NCBI GenBank assembly: GCA_020846815.1
Contig: JADLDF010000113.1
Location: forward strand, 1-20,822
DNA from: Gammaproteobacteria bacterium
GTDB taxonomy: Bacteria > Pseudomonadota > Gammaproteobacteria > Steroidobacterales > Steroidobacteraceae
DNA: 20,822 bases
Direction: 5' to 3'
Shown one piece after another: positions 1 through 7,421 of this stretch (its first letter is position 1; every line of letters begins with the position of its first letter). Both the position numbers and the translations under genes were made by a program. Below the pieces are notes generated by a model. The model had not been told where the DNA came from. It did no database searches and saw only the letters and a list, made by a program, of their open reading frames with translations.

Positions 1-132
1 AAGATGAAGGAGAAGCAGATCGAGGTCGGCCGGCCGTTCGAGCCGCTGCTCGACTGGTGCCGCGTCAGCGTCGGCACCACCGAGGAGACGACCGTGTTCA
101 TCGACGCGCTGCGCGCCGTCGTCAAGGGCTGA
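1..132 (+). CDS. C-terminal end of a class I/II PLP-dependent aminotransferase (partial)
   Basis: Only the last 43 codons are present; the gene starts outside the window and ends with TGA at 130-132. The visible end, with the string RVSVGTTEE followed by FIDALRAVVKG, matches the end of the histidinol-phosphate aminotransferase-like fold, where the arginine of the RVSVGT-type motif binds the substrate carboxylate. The catalytic lysine region is not visible, so the substrate cannot be named. A preceding VGRPFEPLLDW segment fits the small C-terminal domain. The assignment to the aminotransferase superfamily is fairly secure; a HisC-like identity is a guess from this motif alone. The next gene begins 207 bases downstream and has its own ribosome binding site, so co-transcription is uncertain. 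Confidence 0.72.
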   Translation, partial: KMKEKQIEVGRPFEPLLDWCRVSVGTTEETTVFIDALRAVVKG

Positions 133-197
133 TGCGCGGCGCGGGCCGATACTGATGCCGATGACAGACCTGAGTCGGTGCAGCGCCTGGCCTCGCC

Positions 198-290
198 GCG
201 ACGCCTGCCGACACCACGACATCTGCCCGCCCTACGACTCCTGCTGGCCTGCGATACCCGCCGGCACGCGACACCTGCCGGCACCGCGAC
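198..290. repeat. 23-bp imperfect direct repeat pair upstream of the S9 peptidase gene
   Basis: Positions 198-220 and 268-290 match at 20 of 23 bases, and all three differences are A/G transitions. The two copies are exactly 70 bases apart, in the untranslated stretch before the peptidase start at 340. The in-frame extension upstream of 340 translates as arginine- and proline-rich sequence with no domain, so I treat this stretch as non-coding. Role unknown: possible regulator sites or a simple local duplication. Confidence 0.5.
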
Positions 291-339
291 GCTGGCATCG
301 GCCCCGCAATGCTCTGGTTTCTCGAGGAGTGAGATCCAT

Positions 340-2493
340 ATGCCTTCGAGCCTGATCCGCCGCGCCGCCCTCGGCGTCTGCGGTTTGTCGATCGCCGTCG
401 GCAGCGCCCTCGCGCAAAGCCCGGCGGCTCCGGCCTCGCCGGCGGCCACGCCGACTGCGGCACCGGCTGCTGCCGCGTCCCCCAGCGTTGCCGTCGCGGC
501 GCCAGCGACGGACCGGCTCTCGGCCGAAGCGATGTGGGGTCTCGCGCGCCTCGGCGATCCGGCGATCTCGCCCGACGGCAGGCTCGCCGTCGTGCCGGTC
601 ACGCGCTACGACGTCGAAGAGGACAAGGGTCGCACGGACCTGTGGCTGTTCCCGGTCGCGGGCGGCGAGGGTCGGCAGCTCACGGCCGACGAGGCCGCGG
701 ACACGAGCCCGGTCTGGAGCCCCGACGGCCGCTCTATCGCCTTCGTCTCCAAGCGCGGCGACGACGAGCAGACGCAGATCTACGTGATCGCGGTCGACGG
801 CGGCGAGGCGCGGCGCGTGACCGAGGTGCCCACCGGCGCGGACGCGCCGAAGTGGTTCCCCGACGGCAGGCGGCTCGCCTTCGTCAGCCCGATCTGGCTG
901 GATCTCGTGCGCTGGGAGGACCAGGGCAAGCGCCTCGAGGAACGCGACAAATCGAAGATGAAGGCGCGCACCTGGGCGCGCGCGCCCATCGCCTACTGGG
1001 ACCACCTGCTCGACGAGCGCGAGCCGCATCTGTTCTCGATCGCCGCCGACGGCAGCGGCGAGCCGCAGGCAATCACGCGCCAGTCGGGCCATTCGCTGTC
1101 GCGCCGCGAATACTCGCCCTCCTCCTACGACATCTCGCCGGACGGCCTCGAGGTCGCGTTCGCGGCCGACACGGACCGCGTCGGCAACCTGCCGAACCAC
1201 GACGTGATCGTGCTCGCGGCCTGCGGCTGCAAGCCGCCGCGCAACGTCACCGCGGACAATCCGGGCGACGACGGCGATCCGCTGTACAGTCCCGACGGCC
1301 GCTGGCTCGCGTTCCTGCAGCAGAAGATCCCGACGTTCTACGCCGACCGCGCACGCCTGATGCTGCTCGATCGCGGCGGCGGCGGCCTGCGCGAGCTTTC
1401 GGGGGACTGGGATCGCTCCGCCGGCGGGCTGAGCTGGCGCCCCGACTCCAAGGCGCTCTACGGCACGATCGACGACGCCGCGACCAACCGCATCTGGCGC
1501 TTCGACCTCGCCGCGCCCGGCAGGCCCAGGGCGATCACGGCCGCCTCGAGCTTCAGCGGCCTCGCGCTCGCGAAGCGCGGCGGCGCGAACCCGGGCGCGG
1601 TCGCGATCCGCCAGAGCTTCACCGAGCCGCCGACGCTGGTGCGGCTCGATCTCGGCCGCGGCGCCGCGACTGCGCTCTCGACGTTCAACGACGCGGCGCT
1701 GGCGGCGATCCGCCAGGGCAAGGTCGAGAGCGTCGTCTACAAAGGCGCGCGCAACGACGACATCCAGATGTGGATCGTCTATCCGCCGGACTTCGATCCG
1801 GCAAAGAAATATCCCGCGCTGATGCTGCTGCACGGCGGGCCGCACAACGGCATCCAGGACGCCGTGCAGTGGCGCTGGAACGCGCAGGTGTTCGCGAGCT
1901 GGGGCTATGTGGTCACCTGGCACAACTTCCACGGCTCGAGCGGCTTCGGCCAGGCGTTCACGGATTCGATCAATCCCGACCACATCTCGATGCCCTACGA
2001 GGACACGATCGAGGCGGCCGACTGGCTGATCGCGCAACCGTGGATCGACCGCGAGCGCATGGTCGCGGCCGGCGCGAGCTTCGGCGGCTTTCTCGCCGCG
2101 ACGCTGCTCGGACGGCCGCATCCCTTCAAGGCGCTGGTCGCGCACGCCGCGGTCTACAACAGCTTCACGCAGATCGGCGCCGACTATGGCGCGGAGAAGG
2201 ACCGCTTTTTCGAGTTCTGGGACAGGCCCGAGGAGTTCGCGAAGTACTCGCCGCACACCGGTGCCGGCAAGTTCGCGACGCCGACGCTGGTGATCCACGG
2301 CCAGCTCGACCAGCGCGTGCCGGTGAATCACGGCGTGGAGCTGTTCAACACGCTGCAGAAGCGCAGTGTGCCGTCGAAGCTGGTCTACTTCCCGGACGAG
2401 AACCACTGGGTGCTGAAGCCGCAGAACTCGCTGTTCTGGTACCGGACCGTGCGCGACTGGGTCGCGACCTACGCAGCGCCTGGAGGTCGATGA
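340..2493 (+). CDS. Secreted S9-family serine peptidase (acylaminoacyl peptidase/DPP-like)
   Basis: The protein is 717 residues from the ATG at 340. That start is preceded by GAGGAG at 324-329 and begins directly with a signal peptide (two arginines, a hydrophobic core, then SALAQS around residue 26); an upstream in-frame ATG at 178 would bury the signal peptide. An Ala/Pro-rich linker spans about residues 27-55. TolB/WD40-like beta-propeller repeats follow, with recurring SPDGR motifs (about residues 60-440). The C-terminal alpha/beta-hydrolase domain carries the prolyl-oligopeptidase triad: Ser580 in GASFGGF, Asp657 in HGQLDQRVP and His689 in ENHWVL. Members of this family cleave short peptides, often dipeptides or acyl-amino acids, in the periplasm; the exact specificity here is not known. 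It converges on the surface-protein gene ending at 2510, only 16 bases away. Family call is secure, substrate is not. Confidence 0.93.
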   Translation: MPSSLIRRAALGVCGLSIAVGSALAQSPAAPASPAATPTAAPAAAASPSVAVAAPATDRLSAEAMWGLARLGDPAISPDGRLAVVPVTRYDVEEDKGRTDLWLFPVAGGEGRQLTADEAADTSPVWSPDGRSIAFVSKRGDDEQTQIYVIAVDGGEARRVTEVPTGADAPKWFPDGRRLAFVSPIWLDLVRWEDQGKRLEERDKSKMKARTWARAPIAYWDHLLDEREPHLFSIAADGSGEPQAITRQSGHSLSRREYSPSSYDISPDGLEVAFAADTDRVGNLPNHDVIVLAACGCKPPRNVTADNPGDDGDPLYSPDGRWLAFLQQKIPTFYADRARLMLLDRGGGGLRELSGDWDRSAGGLSWRPDSKALYGTIDDAATNRIWRFDLAAPGRPRAITAASSFSGLALAKRGGANPGAVAIRQSFTEPPTLVRLDLGRGAATALSTFNDAALAAIRQGKVESVVYKGARNDDIQMWIVYPPDFDPAKKYPALMLLHGGPHNGIQDAVQWRWNAQVFASWGYVVTWHNFHGSSGFGQAFTDSINPDHISMPYEDTIEAADWLIAQPWIDRERMVAAGASFGGFLAATLLGRPHPFKALVAHAAVYNSFTQIGADYGAEKDRFFEFWDRPEEFAKYSPHTGAGKFATPTLVIHGQLDQRVPVNHGVELFNTLQKRSVPSKLVYFPDENHWVLKPQNSLFWYRTVRDWVATYAAPGGR

Positions 2494-2509
2494 GGAGCCG
2501 GCCGGGCAC

Positions 2510-3133
2510 TCAGCGGATCGACCAGACTCCGGGGTTCGCCTGGCAGGCGATGAGCCTGCGCGCCGGGCCACGCGCTGCGACGCCAACGGCCGTCGTGGTC
2601 AGCAGCAGCACGCGGCAGCGACCCTGCGAATGCGGGCCGCTGGCCGTGGGCACCGAGCCCGACGGTGCGTACTCGGTGACGACGGCGACGTGGCTCTGCC
2701 GCGTCGCCGGATTGACCCAGGCGACCTCGCGACCGGCGGTGCCGAGCTCGAGCACATGGCCGAGGCAGTGGCGGTCGCGGTCGTCGAGCCGGCCGCCGAG
2801 GCGTGCGGTGCTGAGCAGCACTCCGCTGCCCTCGTTCGCGCCGATGATCCCGACCGTGCGATTGCGCAGATTCTCTTCGTGGCGCTGCACCAGGGTCCGA
2901 CGCGCATCGCCACCGCTGCGGATGACGATCGCGTCGCGATCGCAGCGACCGGCCGCGATGCCGTAGTCGGTGCTCCATCGCGTGCCGCCATAGCCTGCAT
3001 ACCCGCCATCCGTCGACTGCGCGAACGCGGCCGGCACGGACGAAACGAGGGCTACGACGAGGAGTGCAGCGACGGCGCATCCGGCGAGGACCCCGCATCC
3101 CTCACCCGGCCGGAACTGGTGACCTTCCAACAT
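2510..3133 (-). CDS. RT0821/Lpp0805-type surface protein with signal peptide
   Basis: A 207-residue protein read from the ATG at 3133, which has AGAGG eight bases upstream; a GTG at 3160 in the same frame is the alternative. Residues 10-39 form a long hydrophobic export signal ending AAFAQ. The middle carries a LDDRDRHCLGHVLEL segment and then a VAWVNPATRQ segment, followed by a cysteine-containing CRVLL stretch and a closing CQANPGVWSIR. This order matches the C-terminal domain of the RT0821/Lpp0805 surface-protein family (the DDxDRxCxGHALE and WxNPxTG motifs). Many relatives have a glycine-zipper stretch before this domain; here only a weak glycine-rich VGIIGANEGSGV segment is seen. Function in the family is not established; cell-envelope location is inferred. 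The gene diverges from the SDR gene at 3277, sharing a 143-base gap. Confidence 0.7.
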   Translation of the reverse strand: MLEGHQFRPGEGCGVLAGCAVAALLVVALVSSVPAAFAQSTDGGYAGYGGTRWSTDYGIAAGRCDRDAIVIRSGGDARRTLVQRHEENLRNRTVGIIGANEGSGVLLSTARLGGRLDDRDRHCLGHVLELGTAGREVAWVNPATRQSHVAVVTEYAPSGSVPTASGPHSQGRCRVLLLTTTAVGVAARGPARRLIACQANPGVWSIR

Positions 3134-3276
3134 GCGCTCGACCTCTTGGCAGGACGACACCCGAATTCTAGCGCCGGCGACGAGCCACGGTGCGGCGCGG
3201 TGTCGCGAGCGGCGCCAGAGGGCACAATCACTGTGGCAGGATTCAGTTGCCCGACCGTCGCATCGAGGATGCCCGC

Positions 3277-4068
3277 ATGAAGACGCTGCTCAAGGCCGTC
3301 GGCTATCTGCTGCTGGCGCTGGTGCTGCTGATCGCCGGCTATCTGTTCGTCTTCAGCCGCTCCTTCCACACTCCGGTGAACCTGTACACCCCCGCGACCT
3401 ATGTGCCGCCGGGCGGCCCGATCATCGTGTTCGGCGGCAATCGCGCCACGGGCCTCGAGATCGTGAAGATGCTGCGTGACAAGGGCGAGGACGTCACGGT
3501 CGCGGTCCGGCCCACGTCCGACACCGCGGCCCTGCAGGCTCTGGGCGCGAAGACCGTGATCGCCGACGCGCTCGACGCCGAGGCGGTGCGCGCCGCCTTC
3601 GCTTCGGGCAGCTACCGCGTCGTCGTCTCGACGCTCGGCACTGCACGCGGCGAGCAGGCGAAGCGCCCCGATCTCGTCGGCAATCGCAACGTCATCGATG
3701 CCGCCAAGGCGGCCGATGCGACCCGCTTCGTGTTCGTCACCGTCGTCGGCACCGGCAATTCCGCCACCAGCGCGCCGCTGCCGGCGCGCCTGGCGCTGAA
3801 GGAAGTGATCGCGCTCAAGGGACAGGCCGAGGACCATTTGCGCGCCAGCGGCCTGCAGTACACGATCATCCGCCCGGGCGGCCTCGGCCAGGGTCGCTCC
3901 ACCGGCCAGGCGCAGCTCGCCGACGACCCCGATGCGTTCAGCTACATCTCGCGCGTCGACCTCGCGAAGCTCGTGGTCGGCGCGATCGGCGATCCGGCCA
4001 CGATCGGCAGGACGTACAACGCCTACGATCCGAGCCGCAAGACGCTCTGGAGCATGTTGCAGGATTAG
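3277..4068 (+). CDS. Membrane-anchored atypical SDR, NAD(P)H-binding protein
   Basis: The protein is 263 residues from the ATG at 3277, with GAGGA at 3265-3269 in front. Residues 5-26 are one strongly hydrophobic helix (VGYLLLALVLLIAGYLFVF), so the protein is probably anchored in the inner membrane. A Rossmann fold starts near residue 49 with the nucleotide-binding loop GGNRATG (53-59), the form used by NmrA-like and complex-I-assembly-like atypical SDRs. A VVVSTLG strand-end and the YTIIRPGGL motif are also typical of this group. The classical YxxxK catalytic pair is not obvious, as in many atypical members, so it may bind NAD(P)H as an assembly or sensor protein or act as a reductase. It ends with TAG. 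The next gene starts 161 bases later. Confidence 0.85.
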   Translation: MKTLLKAVGYLLLALVLLIAGYLFVFSRSFHTPVNLYTPATYVPPGGPIIVFGGNRATGLEIVKMLRDKGEDVTVAVRPTSDTAALQALGAKTVIADALDAEAVRAAFASGSYRVVVSTLGTARGEQAKRPDLVGNRNVIDAAKAADATRFVFVTVVGTGNSATSAPLPARLALKEVIALKGQAEDHLRASGLQYTIIRPGGLGQGRSTGQAQLADDPDAFSYISRVDLAKLVVGAIGDPATIGRTYNAYDPSRKTLWSMLQD

Positions 4069-4164
4069 GAAAAGCCGCAATCCGGCGGGCGGGCCCAGGA
4101 TCCATGCAGTTCGCGCCGGCCCACATCATCCTGCCGCCGGACCCGCAGCGCCGAGCCGGCATCT

Positions 4165-4196
4165 CACCGACACTGCACCGACACTTCACCGACACC
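4165..4196. promoter_or_regulatory. Three 10-bp direct repeats with 11-bp period upstream of the Tat hydrolase gene
   Basis: The ten-base unit CACCGACACT occurs at 4165-4174 and 4176-4185, and a third copy with one change (final C) at 4187-4196. The repeat step is exactly 11 bases, one helical turn, so a protein reading the repeats would contact one face of DNA. The array ends 33 bases before the ATG at 4230. This could be an operator or activator array; it could also be a chance micro-duplication. No regulator family is assigned. Confidence 0.45.
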
Positions 4197-4229
4197 ACGG
4201 ACCCCGAGACCCCAGAACGGAGCACCACC

Positions 4230-5426
4230 ATGCACAGAAGACGAATTCCGACACCCGATGGCACGACGACCCTGACCGAGGAACTGTCGCGGCGCGGCTT
4301 CCTCGCGGGCGCGCTGGGAGCGGCTGCGCTCGGCACGGCCGGCGCCGCGGCCGGCGGCATCGCCGCGGCGGCGACGCCCCGAGCGAGCGGCATCGACATC
4401 CGCACCGACGGCACCTATGCCACCGTGCCTCTGGCGAAGGACAGCATTCGCCTCAGTGTCGTACAGTCGCGCGTGCGCCCGGTCGACGCCGCGAACCCGG
4501 CGAAGCTGAAGAAGGAAAACCTCGATCACATGCTGATGCTGATCAGCAACGCCCAGGAGTGGAACCCGCCGAGCGACATCCTGTTCTTCCACGAATTCCC
4601 GATCACCGGTTTCAGTTTCGACTGGACACGCAAGGACGTGAATCGCCTGGCGATCGAGACGCCCGGGCCCGAAACCGAGGCGATCGGCGCGGCGGCGAAG
4701 AAATACGGCTGTCACATCGTGTTCGGCTCGTACGTGAACGATCGGGACTGGCCGGGCCACGTGATCTCGCAAACCACGATCATGGGCCCCGACGGCACGA
4801 TCGTCGACAAGCACTGGAAGGCCCGCAACATCATGGGCGTGTTCGCGACCGGCACCACCCCGGTCGAGCTCATGACCTCGACGGTCTACAACTGCCTCGA
4901 TCGCTACATCGAGCTCTACGGCGCCGACCACGTGATCCCGGTGACACGCACACCGGTCGGCAACATCTGTACCTCGCCGGTGCAGCGCGAGCCGGAGCTG
5001 TTCCGCGCGATGGCGCTCAAGGGTGGCGAGATCTTCCTGCGCACCGCCTCGGGCGGCTTTTCGCCCTGGGACATCCAGGCCAGTGCGGGCTACAACCGCG
5101 TCTGGGCCGCGGTCTGCAACAATGCCATTTCGCCCGGCAACAATTTCTTCGAGGACATCGGCAGCGGCGGCAGTGCGATCTACAACGACGCCGGCGTCGA
5201 GGTCGCAACCGCGAGAAGCGCCTTCGAACAGCTCGTCTCGGCGACCATACCGATGAAGGCCTATCGCGAGCGCCATCGCCTGCCTGAGTACGCCTGGCCA
5301 CTGTACGCGCCGGTCATGGACAAGTACGTGACCCGGTACAAGCCTTCGACGATGACCCAGTATCTGCCGACCGACCTCAAGGACGCAGCCCGCTATCTGC
5401 GCGACCCGAAGAACGTCAACTGGTAG
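4230..5426 (+). CDS. Tat-exported carbon-nitrogen hydrolase (nitrilase superfamily)
   Basis: The protein is 398 residues from the ATG at 4230, preceded by AACGGAG at 4216-4222. A twin-arginine signal lies at residues 20-27 (SRRGFLAG), followed by an Ala/Gly-rich hydrophobic stretch to about residue 47; an upstream in-frame ATG at 4104 would displace this signal. The hydrolase domain shows the Glu-Lys-Cys triad of the superfamily: Glu122 in FFHEF, Lys194 in VDKHWK and Cys247 in GNICTSP. The family cleaves C-N bonds of amides or nitriles. The bases after the cysteine (ICTSPVQREPELFRAMALKGGE) keep the family pattern of a Pro-Glu-Leu stretch leading to an Arg and a Gly-Gly-Glu. Tat export is unusual, since most nitrilases and amidases are cytoplasmic. 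The substrate is unknown. The gene ends with TAG just before a strong hairpin. Confidence 0.85.
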   Translation: MHRRRIPTPDGTTTLTEELSRRGFLAGALGAAALGTAGAAAGGIAAAATPRASGIDIRTDGTYATVPLAKDSIRLSVVQSRVRPVDAANPAKLKKENLDHMLMLISNAQEWNPPSDILFFHEFPITGFSFDWTRKDVNRLAIETPGPETEAIGAAAKKYGCHIVFGSYVNDRDWPGHVISQTTIMGPDGTIVDKHWKARNIMGVFATGTTPVELMTSTVYNCLDRYIELYGADHVIPVTRTPVGNICTSPVQREPELFRAMALKGGEIFLRTASGGFSPWDIQASAGYNRVWAAVCNNAISPGNNFFEDIGSGGSAIYNDAGVEVATARSAFEQLVSATIPMKAYRERHRLPEYAWPLYAPVMDKYVTRYKPSTMTQYLPTDLKDAARYLRDPKNVNW

Positions 5427-5436
5427 AGCCGCCGCT

Positions 5437-5465
5437 CGCCCCGCCATGCGCTGCGTGGCGGGGCG
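5437..5465. terminator. GC-rich hairpin between convergent genes
   Basis: A perfect 10-bp inverted repeat (CGCCCCGCCA at 5437-5446 with its complement at 5456-5465) encloses a 9-base loop. It lies 10 bases after the hydrolase stop and 42 bases from the stop of the oppositely oriented LysR gene. No T-tract follows on either side, so it is a likely but not textbook bidirectional terminator. Confidence 0.65.
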
Positions 5466-5507
5466 GGACGAGAGCTCTCCCGCGGCGAACGCAACGCCCG
5501 GGCACGC

Positions 5508-6437
5508 TCAGGCAGCAAACCGCGCCAGCACCTGCTGGAAGCGCGTCGCCTCCTCGATGAGCCAGCCGGAGAACGCCATCAGCGCCGGCGATGCGAGCCG
5601 GCTATGCGGCACCAGCAGGAAATAGCCGGTCTCGAGCTGCAGACGCAGCGACAGCGGCGCGACCAGCCGGCCGGCCTCGAGATCGCCGACCGCGTAGGCG
5701 AGGCGCCCGAGCACGACGCCCGTGCCGAGCGCCGCTGCCTGCAGCGCGAGATGGCCGTCGTCGAAACGCAGGCCGCGCGTGGTATCGACGCCCTGCAGCC
5801 CGGCATCCTGCAGGCACTCGTCCCAGCCGACCATGCGCCCCGCGCGCCGCATCGAGGCATCGTGGATCAGCGGCGCGTGGCGCAGGTCCGCGAGCCGGCG
5901 CAGCGGAAAATCGCGCGCGCGCGACGGCGCCGCCAGCGGCGCGAGACATTCGCCGAACAGTCGCTGTGCATCGACGCCGTCGTGCAGGCCGCTGCCGAAG
6001 CGGATCGCGGCATCCGCATCGCCCGCCTCGAAATCGGGCGGCGCGATGTTCGCCACGATGCGCAGCGCCACTCCCGGATAGGCGGCGCAGAAAGCGGGCA
6101 GCCTCGGCAGCAACCAGCGCGTCGCGAACGCGGGGCTGACGCCGACGGTCACCCCACCGCCGCGCCGGTGGCTGCGCAACGTCTGCGCGCCGAGGCGCAG
6201 CTGCGCGAAGCCCTCGTGGATGCGCGACCAAGCGGCCGCGCCCGCCTCGGTGAGCATCAGCCGCCGCGGCGTACGACGGAACAATTTCACGCCGAGGTAT
6301 TTCTCGAGACCCTTGATCTGGTGGCTGATCGCGGCCGTGGTCACGTGCAGTTCGCGCGCCGCCTTGGTGAAGCTGTACAGCCGGCCGGCCGCTTCGAAGG
6401 CGCGCAGGGAGTTCAACGGGGGCAGTGACTGCGTCAT
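5508..6437 (-). CDS. LysR-family transcriptional regulator, GcvA-like
   Basis: The protein is 309 residues from the ATG at 6437, which has GGAG nine bases upstream; an in-frame start at 6488 would add a tail without a domain. An N-terminal winged helix-turn-helix (about residues 9-66) contains the LysR hallmarks LRAFEAAGRLYSFTKAA, then VTTAAISHQIKGLE, then LGVKLFRR. The remaining two-thirds is the LysR substrate-binding fold (VTVGVSPAFATRWLLPRL and onward), of the GcvA/AmpR-like subgroup. LysR proteins usually bind a small-molecule effector and act at a divergent promoter, often on their own gene. Here the divergent neighbour is the trehalose operon at 6615, and a candidate binding site lies between them. 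The effector and true target are unknown. Confidence 0.92.
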   Translation of the reverse strand: MTQSLPPLNSLRAFEAAGRLYSFTKAARELHVTTAAISHQIKGLEKYLGVKLFRRTPRRLMLTEAGAAAWSRIHEGFAQLRLGAQTLRSHRRGGGVTVGVSPAFATRWLLPRLPAFCAAYPGVALRIVANIAPPDFEAGDADAAIRFGSGLHDGVDAQRLFGECLAPLAAPSRARDFPLRRLADLRHAPLIHDASMRRAGRMVGWDECLQDAGLQGVDTTRGLRFDDGHLALQAAALGTGVVLGRLAYAVGDLEAGRLVAPLSLRLQLETGYFLLVPHSRLASPALMAFSGWLIEEATRFQQVLARFAA

Positions 6438-6496
6438 CGGCGGTGCTCCGGTACGGGCCTGCGCCGCTGCGACGCAGCCGCCCGCCATTATTGATA

Positions 6497-6526
6497 TTGA
6501 TGTTGAGAAAATCTAAACATGATACT
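6497..6526 (+). promoter_or_regulatory. Possible sigma70 promoter for the otsB operon
   Basis: A TTGATG -35-like hexamer at 6497-6502 is followed, after 18 bases, by GATACT at 6521-6526, which matches four of the six -10 consensus bases. It overlaps the LysR-type palindrome, so a bound regulator could control it. Other pairings in the same AT-rich stretch are possible, including one facing the LysR gene. Weak by itself. Confidence 0.3.
6500..6520. promoter_or_regulatory. Candidate LysR operator (21-bp near-palindrome with T-N11-A core)
   Basis: Eight of the ten base pairs around the centre at 6510 are complementary (ATGTT on the left, AACAT on the right, inner AGA/TCT). The T at 6504 and A at 6516 give the T-N11-A spacing of LysR boxes. 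It lies 63 bases upstream of the LysR start and about 95 bases upstream of otsB. The surrounding stretch, 6486-6540, is strikingly AT-rich for this window. Confidence 0.55.
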
Positions 6527-6614
6527 TGAGGATTTCTAGCTGGGTTCAGGCGCGGCAGATCCATAAAGTAACGTCCCCCGCACCGCCACAGGTGCGCCAC
6601 CCGGGAGCCGGACG

Positions 6615-7421
6615 TTGTCCACCGATCGCCCCGGCACGGCCCTCGAATCGATCCGCAGCATGCTGGATCACGGCGAACGGATCTGCCTGTTCCTCGACTT
6701 CGACGGCACGCTGCTCGAGCTCGCCGAAACACCCGACGCGATCCGCGTCGATCCTGCCCTGCCTGCGCTGCTGGCGCGCGCCCACGCCGCGCTCGGCGGC
6801 GCACTGGCGGTGGTCAGCGGCCGGCGCATCGACGCGCTCGACGCGCTGCTCGCGCCGCTCAGGCTGCCGGCCGCGGGCGTACACGGCCACGAGCGGCGCG
6901 ATGCCAATGGCACGATCCACCGCATGCCGGCGCGGCGCGAGACCCTCGAGCCGCTACGGCGGCGTTGCGCGGAGTTCGTCGCACGCGACCCGCGGCTGCT
7001 GCTCGAGGACAAGGGCGAGGCGCTCGCGCTGCACTACCGGCGCGCACCCGAGCTCGGCGCCGAAGTGCTCGCCTTCGCCGCGCGCACCGTCGACGAGCTG
7101 CCCGAAGGATTCGCGCTGCAGCCGGGCGACCGCGTCGTAGAGGTGAAGTCGAGCCTCTTCTCCAAGGGCTCGGCGGTGCAGGATTTCCTGCGCGAGCCGC
7201 CGTTCGCGCAGCGCCAGCCGGTCGCGATCGGCGACGATTTCACCGACGTCGACGCATTCCGCGTGGTCGAGTACCTCGGCGGTCTGTCGATCGCGGTCGG
7301 CCACCGCATCGAGGGACGCGCGCGCCTGCCCGGCCCGCTGCAGGTGCGGCGCTTCCTCGAAGAGCTCTCCGAGCTGGCGCTGCGCACCGCTCCATCCGAC
7401 GTGGTCCGCGCGCATGCCTGA
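6615..7421 (+). CDS. otsB: Trehalose-6-phosphate phosphatase OtsB
   Basis: The product is 268 residues, starting at a TTG at 6615; GGGAG at 6603-6607 sits seven bases upstream and no ATG in this frame is compatible with the first catalytic motif. HAD-phosphatase motifs are complete: DFDGT with Asp28 (nucleophile) and Asp30, VSGR with Ser68, FSKG with Lys184, and GDDFTD with Asp207 and Asp208 for magnesium. OtsB removes the phosphate from trehalose-6-phosphate to give trehalose in the cytoplasm, as the second step of the OtsA-OtsB pathway. The stop overlaps the start of the GH15 gene by eight bases (ATG at 7414), suggesting translational coupling. It is the first gene of a three-gene operon that ends with otsA. 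Length and motifs are ordinary for the family. Confidence 0.94.
   Translation: MSTDRPGTALESIRSMLDHGERICLFLDFDGTLLELAETPDAIRVDPALPALLARAHAALGGALAVVSGRRIDALDALLAPLRLPAAGVHGHERRDANGTIHRMPARRETLEPLRRRCAEFVARDPRLLLEDKGEALALHYRRAPELGAEVLAFAARTVDELPEGFALQPGDRVVEVKSSLFSKGSAVQDFLREPPFAQRQPVAIGDDFTDVDAFRVVEYLGGLSIAVGHRIEGRARLPGPLQVRRFLEELSELALRTAPSDVVRAHA

Noticed and set aside
232..2586. Very long open frames on the opposite strand and in other frames of the S9 peptidase gene
   Set aside because: Arginine- and alanine-rich composition without any domain, as expected for shadow frames in very GC-rich codon-biased genes; the S9 frame has a signal peptide, propeller repeats and full catalytic triad.
3052..4080. 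A 342-codon minus-strand frame covering the membrane-anchored SDR
   Set aside because: No recognisable motif, and the plus-strand frame has a ribosome binding site, membrane helix and nucleotide-binding loop.
4165..4196. A CRISPR array
   Set aside because: Units are 10 bases with one-base separation; there are no spacers of typical length and no cas genes in the window.
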